Source: Prevotellaceae bacterium
GTDB taxonomy: Bacteria; Bacteroidota; Bacteroidia; Bacteroidales; Bacteroidaceae
Reading direction: 5' to 3'
Assembly (NCBI GenBank): GCA_031262085.1
Contig: JAISIN010000121.1
Span: forward strand, 1-64,000
Length of the DNA: 64,000 nucleotides
Within the stretch, counting starts at the first letter, position 1, and every line of letters starts with the position of its first letter. Below the pieces are notes generated by a model, which saw only the letters and a list, made by a program, of their open reading frames with translations, was not told where the DNA came from and made no database searches. The position numbers were made by a program, and so were the translations under genes. Below, piece after piece: positions 44,904-53,006 of the stretch.

Positions 44904-45890
44904 TTATTTCTGTGCAAAAGCTTTTACTACTTCGCCGATGTACATACGCGGCTGTCCTTCGAGCGGTGCTTGCGAGGGCAGCTTTTCACATTCGAGCACT
45001 ACGGTAGGTTGGGTGGCTCCGGTGGGATAGAACCTGACGGTGTAGGTGTCGGCTTTGTCCATCTGTTCGTGAGGTTGGTCGGGCGCCAGCAGGGTGAATA
45101 CGACTGTTTTCCCCGACATCTTACCTAGCGAACCGCCGGCGTTGGCAGTCATGGTAACCATGTTGAACGCGTCCTTGCCTATGGCGATCACCAATCTACC
45201 GGCTCCCATTGCGATCAGGTCGGCAGAGAGATTGGCAGGCGATACCTCTTTCAGAGTAACAGGCGCCGACGGGGTTGTTACGGGGGCGGCAGGTTGGGCT
45301 GGCTGCGTCACGGGTGCAATGCTTAGCGCTGCGGCTGCCGAGCCGAACATATCGGTAGCAAAGTCAACGGTTTTTCTTCTCCACTTGGCAAGTCCCCGCA
45401 CCAATTTGGTTTTGGCTTTGTTCAGGGCATATTTGTCGGTTACCCACTCCTCTGCGGTATATTTCTCGGCTCCTTCGCGGTAGATAAAGCTGATTCGTTC
45501 CATCTTCACCGTGCACTGTCCGGGTGCACAGACAGCCGAAAGTTGGTACAAGATGCGCGTACGGTCGAGCGACAGTACGGTCGATTGAAAGACGATCCAT
45601 TCGTCGCCCATACCTACGATCTCTCCTTTGTCGGGGTTGGTGTAAACGATGCGGCTGTTGTTGTCGTTTTGTTTCAGGCGGGCTTCCATCCATCGGAGCA
45701 TGCGTTGGTATATTTGTTCTTGCGACATGCCGGCAACGGCAAACTCTTGCGAATAGACCACTTTGCCGTTTACTTCGGGTACGGCGCCCGCTAAATAGTT
45801 GCTGTCGTCTCTATCTTGCTGGGCATAGACAGATGTTACGGGCAGACAGATACACAAGAAAAACCAGAGTAGGGGAGATACTTTTTTCAT
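44904..45890 (-). CDS. DUF4468 domain-containing secreted protein
   Basis: A 328-residue exported protein from the Met at 45890 (MKKVSPLLWFFLCICLPVTS, signal peptide cleaved near YAQ). The region at about 35-165 (GKVVYSQEFAVAGMSQEQIY, then LYQLSAVCAPGQCTVKMERI) matches the DUF4468 pattern, known for a TBP-like fold. A Pro/Ala/Thr-rich linker at about 190-215 joins it to a C-terminal domain of about 110 residues that I do not recognise. The longer frame upstream lacks a signal peptide at its start, which decides the start codon. The function is unknown. Confidence 0.78.
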   Translation of the reverse strand: MKKVSPLLWFFLCICLPVTSVYAQQDRDDSNYLAGAVPEVNGKVVYSQEFAVAGMSQEQIYQRMLRWMEARLKQNDNNSRIVYTNPDKGEIVGMGDEWIVFQSTVLSLDRTRILYQLSAVCAPGQCTVKMERISFIYREGAEKYTAEEWVTDKYALNKAKTKLVRGLAKWRRKTVDFATDMFGSAAAALSIAPVTQPAQPAAPVTTPSAPVTLKEVSPANLSADLIAMGAGRLVIAIGKDAFNMVTMTANAGGSLGKMSGKTVVFTLLAPDQPHEQMDKADTYTVRFYPTGATQPTVVLECEKLPSQAPLEGQPRMYIGEVVKAFAQK

Positions 45891-45992
45891 AATGACGTTG
45901 AATTGATTCATTGTTGTAATATGGAGATGCAATATTACAAAAAGTTCTCCCACACTCTGTGTTATCAAGCGTGAGTTTAAGAAAGATTAATT

Positions 45993-46697
45993 TTACATGC
46001 GCACTTCTATCAGCAAGATGTGCGATTCTTTGAGTGTCTGGATGGTCACTTCGCGCGTGTCGTACACACCCATGCCGTCGCGTCGCGACAGGGTGGTATC
46101 GCCCACCTTCACTTCGCCTTCGATCACGAAGATATATACGCCGGTTGCTTCGCGATGCATTTGGTAGTCGATGGTTTGTCGGGCATCAAATTCACCGATG
46201 GAGAACCATGCTTGTTGCAACATCTTGGCAGGTACGTCGCCGTCGGGCGATACAATCAGCGCCAGCTCGTTGCGGTGGAGTAGGGGGCGGATGTCGTAAT
46301 CTTTATAGGCTGGCGGTGTGTTTTGCCGTTCGGGTATCACCCATATTTGCAGGAACTCCACCTGTTGGTCGTCGCTTCCATTCATCTCGCTGTGCCAGAT
46401 TCCAGTGCCGGCGCTCATGGTTTGTATATCGCCGGGGGTGATGATGCGACTGTTCTTCTGGTTATCTCCGTGTTGCAGCTTCCCGCTCAGTGGTATGGAA
46501 ATGATTTCCATATTCTTATGCGGATGCATGCCAAATCCTTCGCCGGGCACGACGCGGTCGTCGTTCAACACCCGCAATGCGCCGAATCCCATACGTGCGG
46601 GATTGTAGTACTGATCAAAGCTGAATGTGTGGCGGCTGTCCAACCAATGGGTGCGCGAACGTCCACGGGTATTTGATCTGTCAATAACTGTTTTCAT
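45993..46697 (-). CDS. Pirin-family cupin protein (YhhW-like)
   Basis: A bicupin of 234 residues. The pirin metal site is complete: His58, His60 (MHPHKNMEI), His102 and Glu104 (GIWHSEMNGS). The family blocks HTFSFDQYYNPARMGFGALRV and LQIWVIPER are present. Bacterial pirins of this type can show quercetin dioxygenase activity in vitro; the physiological role is unclear. It stands as a single gene. Confidence 0.92.
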   Translation of the reverse strand: MKTVIDRSNTRGRSRTHWLDSRHTFSFDQYYNPARMGFGALRVLNDDRVVPGEGFGMHPHKNMEIISIPLSGKLQHGDNQKNSRIITPGDIQTMSAGTGIWHSEMNGSDDQQVEFLQIWVIPERQNTPPAYKDYDIRPLLHRNELALIVSPDGDVPAKMLQQAWFSIGEFDARQTIDYQMHREATGVYIFVIEGEVKVGDTTLSRRDGMGVYDTREVTIQTLKESHILLIEVRM

Positions 46698-46876
46698 TGA
46701 TTTTGTCCTTTCTTTTTAAGTGGGTTATGTGCTTCCAAACAATATCGGGCTGCTGAATGTTTGTCGGCTTATGCTACATTTAGTTTTATTAGTAACTGTC
46801 TAACCCTTTGGTTTATCTATTTTTCTTGTATGAGAAGGTGGGAAAGGGTAACGATTGAGTAAGAACTGCTCTTCAA

Positions 46877-46904
46877 AAACAAAAGGGCAGACGCAAGTCT
46901 GCCC
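46877..46904 (-). terminator. Rho-independent terminator of the SPOR lipoprotein gene
   Basis: GGGCAGAC (46885-46892) and GTCTGCCC (46897-46904) form a perfect 8-bp stem capped by a GCAA tetraloop. On the minus strand it is followed by TTTTGTTTTTG. It lies 26 bp past the stop codon of the SPOR gene. Confidence 0.8.
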
Positions 46905-46929
46905 TCATTCGTTGTACATTCTTCAATCT

Positions 46930-47466
46930 TTATTTAATGCGGTAGAGTAACCACGACGACTGAAAATCTTTGCGATTGGAATAGCGGTTTTTGAAATCAT
47001 CGCGTGCTTTGGCTGCCGAATATCTGTCGGCAAAAGTAGCAACAATCACCCGATACATGGCTGCTTCGGGATTAAAGGCGATAGCGGCATCCCGATAGCC
47101 TTGATTGATTAAGAAATCTTTCAGTCCCTCGGCATTGGCTTTTACACCGAAGCTACCGCATACAATGCTGTAATCCTTGAGTGCGGCGCCCGAAACGACT
47201 TCAACCTTTTCTTGACGTACACCGGTGCCAACCGAGGTGGTTTCTACTACGCGCGGAGGGGTAGTGACGGTAGGTGTGGTAGTAGTTACCTGATTGGTAG
47301 GCGTAGTAACGACCGGCGTCGGTGTAGCTGCCTGCGCTTCTGCCAGTTCTTGTTGTTTGGCTTTCTCGTAGGCTTTTTTGTAAGCGCTTTCGCTCGACTT
47401 GCAGGAGAAGAAGGAGAAGGCAATACATAATCCCATTCCTGCGACAATTAATTTTTTCATACTCAT
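46930..47466 (-). CDS. SPOR-domain lipoprotein
   Basis: A 178-residue lipoprotein with Cys22 (FSFFSC). A short charged helix (KKAYEKAKQQELAEAQ) and a Thr/Pro/Val-rich linker (about 45-80) lead to the SPOR domain (about 96-176, DYSIVCGSFGVKANAEGLKD, ending SSWLLYRIK). SPOR domains bind glycan strands stripped of stem peptides at division sites, so the protein probably sits in the outer membrane and reaches into the septal wall. A good terminator follows. Confidence 0.9.
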   Translation of the reverse strand: MSMKKLIVAGMGLCIAFSFFSCKSSESAYKKAYEKAKQQELAEAQAATPTPVVTTPTNQVTTTTPTVTTPPRVVETTSVGTGVRQEKVEVVSGAALKDYSIVCGSFGVKANAEGLKDFLINQGYRDAAIAFNPEAAMYRVIVATFADRYSAAKARDDFKNRYSNRKDFQSSWLLYRIK

Positions 47467-47513
47467 ACTCTTTATTTATTAATAATGTTATTATTTTATG
47501 TTGGTACATCCAT

Positions 47514-47939
47514 TTAATATGAACGAAACGAATAGTGAATGTCCGTATAGGTCAGTAACAGTGTCGATTCGCTAAGCTCCTCGATCGTGAATGTTCGCTT
47601 GCCCTGTTCCCAACCGATGTAGCGTTCATAATACGGGTCGGCTACGGCATCGACCAACAAAACGATCGACAGGGTGGTTCCTTTGAACGAATAGTTCCCG
47701 AAAAAGGTTCGGTACGTATCGTCGGGCAACAAGCAGATAGCAGAGAAACTACCTTTCTGAAAGTTATAGAACACACTGTCGACACGTATTGTAGTTCCGT
47801 CACTATATTGATACTGTTGCAGTTGCCATTTATTCTCTAAACGTTTCTCGTCGTTCGTACATGCTGCTGTCAAGACCATCAGCATGAATAAGCAACCCGT
47901 CAGCCACCTTTTTTGTTCTATCTTGCTAAATCTTTTCAC
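47514..47939 (-). CDS. Small lipocalin-like lipoprotein
   Basis: A 141-residue lipoprotein with Cys27 (LTAAC). The start TNDEKRLENKWQLQQYQYSDG and the following strands resemble the short lipocalin-like domains of Bacteroides (DUF4847 by recall). It is 47 bp upstream of the SPOR gene and may share its transcript. No function can be given. Confidence 0.75.
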   Translation of the reverse strand: MKRFSKIEQKRWLTGCLFMLMVLTAACTNDEKRLENKWQLQQYQYSDGTTIRVDSVFYNFQKGSFSAICLLPDDTYRTFFGNYSFKGTTLSIVLLVDAVADPYYERYIGWEQGKRTFTIEELSESTLLLTYTDIHYSFRSY

Positions 47940-47965
47940 GCTGCATACTCCACTAAATTACGCCG

Positions 47966-47973
47966 CAAAAGTA
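47966..47973 (-). promoter_or_regulatory. -7 box of the lipocalin-SPOR unit
   Basis: TACTTTTG on the minus strand, 26 bp upstream of the start codon, fits TAnnTTTG. Confidence 0.5.
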
Positions 47974-48034
47974 CCTATCTTTTCGCTATTATCAAAAAAA
48001 CTCCCTCTTCTTTTCATGGTTTCAAAGAAAGATG

Positions 48035-48042
48035 TATCTTTG
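48035..48042 (+). promoter_or_regulatory. -7 box of the tRNA-Thr promoter
   Basis: TATCTTTG on the plus strand, 25 bp before the first base of the tRNA, fits TAnnTTTG. Confidence 0.6.
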
Positions 48043-48067
48043 CACCCCGTAATCCGAAAGGGAATCC

Positions 48068-48140
<73 letters not shown>

Positions 48141-48143
48141 CGT

Positions 48144-48204
48144 ATCGGGAGAAGACGAAAAGGAGTGCTCAACGCGCTATGTATCGGCTCTCCCGATGTT
48201 TTTT
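48144..48204 (+). terminator. Terminator after tRNA-Thr with a long loop
   Basis: ATCGGGAGA (48144-48152) pairs with TCTCCCGAT (48189-48197) and is followed by GTTTTTT. The stem is perfect but the loop of 36 nt is unusually long. It starts only 3 bp after the tRNA. Confidence 0.6.
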
Positions 48205-48234
48205 GGGGGGATATACGAGAGTGGGTGATGTTCG

Positions 48235-48370
48235 CTATCCATCGGTTTAATGCTACATTAATAAGCTCTTGAGCCTTCGAATAGTCCTTTTTCGCATACG
48301 CCAATGCCGCGCAGCTTTTGAGCAAAGCGGTTGCCCTGATAAAATTCCGCCAAATACCGCAATTGAGAAT
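48235..48370 (-). pseudogene. Possible decayed helical-protein fragment
   Basis: One minus-strand frame encodes ATALLKSCAALAYAKKDYSK followed by AQELINVALN, an amphipathic TPR-like stretch that looks like real protein. It has no start signal or matching upstream sequence, and it runs on through the tRNA terminator. I take it as a possible relic. It could also be a chance frame. Confidence 0.25.
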
Positions 48371-48377
48371 AAATTCG

Positions 48378-48385
48378 TAGCTTTG
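48378..48385 (+). promoter_or_regulatory. -7 box of the HTCS3 promoter
   Basis: TAGCTTTG on the plus strand fits TAnnTTTG and predicts a leader of about 97 nt before the HTCS3 start codon. Confidence 0.45.
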
Positions 48386-48488
48386 TGCCATAAATACGCG
48401 GAAGCTCACATGCCCGCATGGAATCCGATGGAGTTTGGTGGTTCCGGTGAGCACGTTACGCGATTAATAATAGCCAAACATTTACACC

Positions 48489-51194
48489 ATGAAACCCCTC
48501 CTACTACTTGGTTGCGCAACTGTACTCCTACTACTTACAGCCTGTCGCCCTTCAGCTCCGCGGTACATCATCGGCGTTTCGCAATGCAGCGATGATGAAT
48601 GGCGACAGCAAGTCAATCGCGAAATCTTGCGTGAAGCATTCTTCTACGACGGTGTAGAGGTAGAAATCCGTTCTGCCCACGACGACACCGAGCAACAAAA
48701 AAAAGATATACGCTACTTTATCGATAAAAAAGTAGATGTGCTGGTAGTAGCGCCCAACGAAGCTGCCCCGCTCACCGCCGTCGTGGAGCAGGCGTTCGAT
48801 CGAGGCATTGCCGTCATCACGTTCGACCGAAACATCCTCTCCGATAAATATACCGCTTATGTGGGTGCCGATAATTACGAAATAGGACGCAGCGTGGGAA
48901 ACTATATCGCTGCGCTACGGCACGGACACGCCCGTGTGGTGGAGATAAGCGGACTGACCGGCTCCACATCTGCCATGGACCGACACCAAGGCTTCGCCAA
49001 TGCCATGGTCTCTTACCCCGGCATACAGATTCTTACCGCCAAAGATGCCGGGTGGTTGCGCGAAGAAGCCGATAAACAAATGACGCAATTGCTGAAGGAG
49101 TATTCGCACATCGACGTGGTATATGCCCACAACGACCGCATGGCTGCCGGCGCCTACGATGCTGCCCGAAGAGTTGGGCGCGAACAACAAATTACGTTCA
49201 TCGGCGTAGATGCACTGTCGGGCGATGGATACGGATTAGATATGGTGAACCAAGGCATTCTGGGAGCTACCTTTCTGTATCCCACCGGAGGAGACCGTAT
49301 TGTGCAGATAGCCATGGAGATTCTGCAACGAAAGAGATTCCCGCGCGAAACCATTTTGAATACAGCCGTTGTCGATTCGACCAATGCCCGCGTGATGCTG
49401 ATGCAGACTGCCGAAATCGATCAACTCGACAGCAAGATAGAGACACTCAACAACCGTATCGGCATCTACCTCTCGCAAAGCGACACACAACGAATCATCA
49501 TTCTGGGAGGTCTGTTGTTTATCTTGGTGGTAGTAGGGTTGCTGCTGATTGTTTATCGCTCACTGCAAACCAAGAGTCGGCTCAATAAAGAGCTGGTAAC
49601 GCTTACCCAACAATTGGAAGAAGCTACACAAGCCAAATTGCGCTTCTTTACCAACGTGTCGCACGACTTCCGCACACCGCTCACATTGGTTGCCGACCCC
49701 GTCGACCGCTTGCTGGGCACATCCGATCTGACCGATGAACAACGCCGGATGTTGCAAGTCATCAAACGCAACGTGAACATCCTGCTGAGGCTCGTCAATC
49801 AAATACTCGACTTTCGCAAATACGAAAACGGGAAATTGGAACTTACGCTCTCACGTATCGACTTCATCGCCGGATTGCAAGCATGGAGCGATTCGTTCCT
49901 GCCTGCGATGCGCGCCAAGCACATCCGGTTCCACTTTGAACATCCGGTTGATACCCCATGCCCGCTCACGGCAGATGCGGAAAAGATTGAGCGCATCTAT
50001 TTCAACCTGCTTGCCAATGCCGTGAAGTTCACGCCCGAAAACGGGAAAATAACCGTAACCCTCGCTGTTCAACCGGACACATATCTCTTGTCGGTAGCCA
50101 ACACCGGCAGCCTTATTACTGCCGAGCACATTCACCACATCTTCGATCGCTTCTATCAAGCAGAGCGCTACCACGCCGGATCGGGCATCGGATTGGCACT
50201 TGTCAAAGCATTTGTGGAGCTGCATGGGGGTACCATCTGCGTGGAGAGCGACGAGAAGCGAGGCACCTGCTTTACCCTCGAATTGCCAAAGGGTGCGGCT
50301 ACCTCTACCTTCGCTTCTATTCCTGCCTCAATAGATTCCGTATCTGCCCTTTCCATCATTCAAACGGAACCGAAAGAGAGGCTTGATTCGAACCTTCCCG
50401 TATCTGCCTCTGTCTCTGCCAACGACAACCCCGTCATTCTGATTATCGACGATAATCCCGATATCCGCGCTTATATCCGCGACATCCTGCAAGCAACCTA
50501 TACGGTAATAGAAGCAGTCGACGGTCTCGACGGTATTCATCAAGCCATGACGTATGTACCCGATGTGATTGTGTCGGACATCATGATGCCCGGCATCGAC
50601 GGTACCGAATGTTGTCGCCGCCTGAAAAGCGAACTGCAAACCAGCCATATCCCCATCATCCTGCTCACCGCCTGCTCACTCGACGAACAACGTGCCGAAG
50701 GTTACGATTGCGGTGCCGATTCGTACATTGCCAAACCTTTCGATTCGCGGGTATTGCTGTCGCGCATACGCAATTTACTCACTGCCACGCAACGCATCCG
50801 GCAATCCATGCAAAGCAACACACTCATCACCCGCGAGGATGTGCGCGACATCGATAAAGAATTTGTGGAAAAATTCAAGCGCCTCATTGAAGAACGCCTC
50901 GATCATTCGGATTTGAACGTGGAAGAACTGGGTAGCGAAATGGGGCTAAGCCGCGTACAACTCTATCGTAAGATAAAATCGCTTACCAACTATGCCCCCA
51001 ACGAATTGCTGCGTATTGCCCGTTTGCGAAAAGCGGCATCGTTGCTTGCCTCTTCCGGCTTGAGTATCTCCGAAATATGCTACGAAGTAGGGTTTACCTC
51101 ACCCTCTTATTTTGCCAAATGCTACAAAGCCGAATATGGTGAAAGCCCGTCGGAAATCGTGAAAAGACGCGGCAGCCCAACAGGCGGGCTGTAA
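48489..51194 (+). CDS. Hybrid two-component regulator with periplasmic sugar-binding-protein sensor (HTCS3)
   Basis: A 901-residue regulator. The signal peptide has a lipobox-like end (LLLTACR, Cys19). The sensor (about 25-310) is a LacI/RbsB-type periplasmic binding domain (RYIIGVSQCSDDEWRQQVNR, DVLVVAPNEAAPLT, VIGVDALS-type block FIGVDALSGDGYG), not a Reg_prop propeller. A membrane helix is at about 336-358. HisKA has His392 in VSHDFRTP; HATPase has the G2-type block GSGIGLALVKAF; the receiver has Asp697 in SDIMMPGIDG; an AraC domain ends the chain. The layout matches the fructose-sensing regulator BT1754 of B. thetaiotaomicron, so a monosaccharide ligand is likely. No SusC/SusD or sugar gene lies beside it. 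Confidence 0.9.
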   Translation: MKPLLLLGCATVLLLLTACRPSAPRYIIGVSQCSDDEWRQQVNREILREAFFYDGVEVEIRSAHDDTEQQKKDIRYFIDKKVDVLVVAPNEAAPLTAVVEQAFDRGIAVITFDRNILSDKYTAYVGADNYEIGRSVGNYIAALRHGHARVVEISGLTGSTSAMDRHQGFANAMVSYPGIQILTAKDAGWLREEADKQMTQLLKEYSHIDVVYAHNDRMAAGAYDAARRVGREQQITFIGVDALSGDGYGLDMVNQGILGATFLYPTGGDRIVQIAMEILQRKRFPRETILNTAVVDSTNARVMLMQTAEIDQLDSKIETLNNRIGIYLSQSDTQRIIILGGLLFILVVVGLLLIVYRSLQTKSRLNKELVTLTQQLEEATQAKLRFFTNVSHDFRTPLTLVADPVDRLLGTSDLTDEQRRMLQVIKRNVNILLRLVNQILDFRKYENGKLELTLSRIDFIAGLQAWSDSFLPAMRAKHIRFHFEHPVDTPCPLTADAEKIERIYFNLLANAVKFTPENGKITVTLAVQPDTYLLSVANTGSLITAEHIHHIFDRFYQAERYHAGSGIGLALVKAFVELHGGTICVESDEKRGTCFTLELPKGAATSTFASIPASIDSVSALSIIQTEPKERLDSNLPVSASVSANDNPVILIIDDNPDIRAYIRDILQATYTVIEAVDGLDGIHQAMTYVPDVIVSDIMMPGIDGTECCRRLKSELQTSHIPIILLTACSLDEQRAEGYDCGADSYIAKPFDSRVLLSRIRNLLTATQRIRQSMQSNTLITREDVRDIDKEFVEKFKRLIEERLDHSDLNVEELGSEMGLSRVQLYRKIKSLTNYAPNELLRIARLRKAASLLASSGLSISEICYEVGFTSPSYFAKCYKAEYGESPSEIVKRRGSPTGGL

Positions 51195-51215
51195 CGACCG
51201 CCGCTTGTATCGCTC

Positions 51216-52925
51216 CTAAGCCTTCTTCTCTTTCGTCACATCGAAGCAGGCTTCTACCACGTTCACTACATAATCGCCTAACTTTTCGCACTCGCAGATA
51301 ATATCCATGTAGTGCACACCCATCTGATAATCGTACTCCTTGCTGTTGATATCCAGAATGTTCTGGGTCTTCAACTGGTTGCGGTAATTATTGATCTCAT
51401 GCTCAATGTTATAGGCTTTGTTTATGATATCACGGGGGTCACGGGATTGCTGTTCGGGATACTTCAAGTCATCTACCATGGCGGCAAGAGCATTGTCGGT
51501 CAGCTTCATCATGAAATGAATATGGTCGTACTGCTTTTCGGTAAAGTCCTGATTGGTCTGGCGTTTGCGATTGATGGTACGCGCCAGATTATAACAACTG
51601 TCACCAATGCTTTCTATTTCGGTAACTTCGCGCAGCATGGTACGTATCTGCAACTTACTTTCCGAACTCAACCGCCCGTCCGAAACCTGATTCAGGTAGT
51701 TGGCTATCTCCACTTCCATGCTGTCGCTGATGTTTTCGTACTTTTCTATGCGGCTGAACAGCTTGTTGAAATCATCGTCCTTCTCGGTGTGTAGTAATTC
51801 GTATACCAGATTGAACATGCGATGAGTACGTTGTGAAAAGAGGTGAATCTCCTGATGTGCCTGTACAATCGATAACTCTGCCGTCGAGAGCATACCGCCG
51901 GAGATGAAGCGCAAGCGATACTCTTCGTCTATCTCCTTCTGCGGAATGATGGCACATACGGTGCGTTCGATAAACTTCACCATCCAAATCATGATCAGTA
52001 CGTTGCATACATTAAAGCAAGTATGGAATGCCGACAGCTTGAACGATACGGCTACGGCAGGGTCTTGAGCGCCAAACAGCGTATCGACCAGCCACGATAC
52101 CCCTTCGGTGAAAGGTTTGAAAAGGCAGAGCACCCATACTACGCCAAACACGTTGAACACCAGATGCGCCAGCGCCGCTCGTCGTGCCTGTGTATTACCG
52201 GTCAGTGCCGCCAAGTTGGCAGTAATCGTGGTTCCGATATTCTCGCCCAGCACCAGCGCCGCCCCCAGCTCGAAGCTGATCCAGCCATTGGCGCACATGA
52301 TGAGCGTGATAGCCATTGTTGCAGCCGATGCCTGCACAATCATCGTAAGCACGGTACCTATAAAGACAAACAACAAAATAGAGAAAACTCCCATATCGGT
52401 ATAGCTCTGCACGAAAGCCAGCATGTCGGGATTGGCTTCCAAATCGGGTGCGTTGCTCTTCAACTGTGCTAATCCCATGAAGAGGAAAGAAAAACCAAAC
52501 AGAAACTCGCCTATCGACTTGCGATTGCTTCGATGAGAAAAGATCAGGGGGATGGCAAATGCCAACAACGGAAGCGCAAATGCAGCTATATCAACTTTAA
52601 AACCTAATGCAGAGATAATCCATGCCGTGACAGTGGTGCCAATGTTGGCACCCATAATGACACCGATTGATTGAGTAAGCGAGAGCAAACCGGCATTCAC
52701 GAAGCTTACTACCATAACGGTGGTGGCTGATGAGGATTGAATCAAAGCAGTAATCAGCATACCCGTCAAAACACCGGTTACACGATTGGTAGTCATTGCC
52801 GTAAGAATCCTGCGCAAGCGGTCGCCCGCAAACTTTTGAAGCCCCTCGCTCATGATCTTCATTCCGTAAAGGAACAGTGCCAATGAGCCGAGTAGCTTTA
52901 AAAAATCATAAAAAGAGTAGTCCAT
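51216..52925 (-). CDS. Na/Pi cotransporter family protein with PhoU-like C-terminus
   Basis: An inner-membrane protein of 569 residues of the Na/Pi-cotransporter II group (NptA/YjbB type). The duplicated core carries the signature QSSSATT near residue 63 and its partner QASAATM near residue 195, each followed by a GANIGTT or GENIGTT block. About nine hydrophobic helices occupy residues 1-320. The C-terminal 230 residues are helical and PhoU-like (MLREVTEIESIGDSCYNLAR, then ECEKLGDYVVNVVEA). It probably exports or imports phosphate with sodium. Convergent with HTCS3, 21 bp apart. Confidence 0.9.
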   Translation of the reverse strand: MDYSFYDFLKLLGSLALFLYGMKIMSEGLQKFAGDRLRRILTAMTTNRVTGVLTGMLITALIQSSSATTVMVVSFVNAGLLSLTQSIGVIMGANIGTTVTAWIISALGFKVDIAAFALPLLAFAIPLIFSHRSNRKSIGEFLFGFSFLFMGLAQLKSNAPDLEANPDMLAFVQSYTDMGVFSILLFVFIGTVLTMIVQASAATMAITLIMCANGWISFELGAALVLGENIGTTITANLAALTGNTQARRAALAHLVFNVFGVVWVLCLFKPFTEGVSWLVDTLFGAQDPAVAVSFKLSAFHTCFNVCNVLIMIWMVKFIERTVCAIIPQKEIDEEYRLRFISGGMLSTAELSIVQAHQEIHLFSQRTHRMFNLVYELLHTEKDDDFNKLFSRIEKYENISDSMEVEIANYLNQVSDGRLSSESKLQIRTMLREVTEIESIGDSCYNLARTINRKRQTNQDFTEKQYDHIHFMMKLTDNALAAMVDDLKYPEQQSRDPRDIINKAYNIEHEINNYRNQLKTQNILDINSKEYDYQMGVHYMDIICECEKLGDYVVNVVEACFDVTKEKKA

Positions 52926-53006
52926 TTTGCTATAATTAAACGATTTATATCACATTTGTCACTTTGTGTTCTTCTTTATGTCTAACCACTTAACTTTAAG
53001 CGATAT

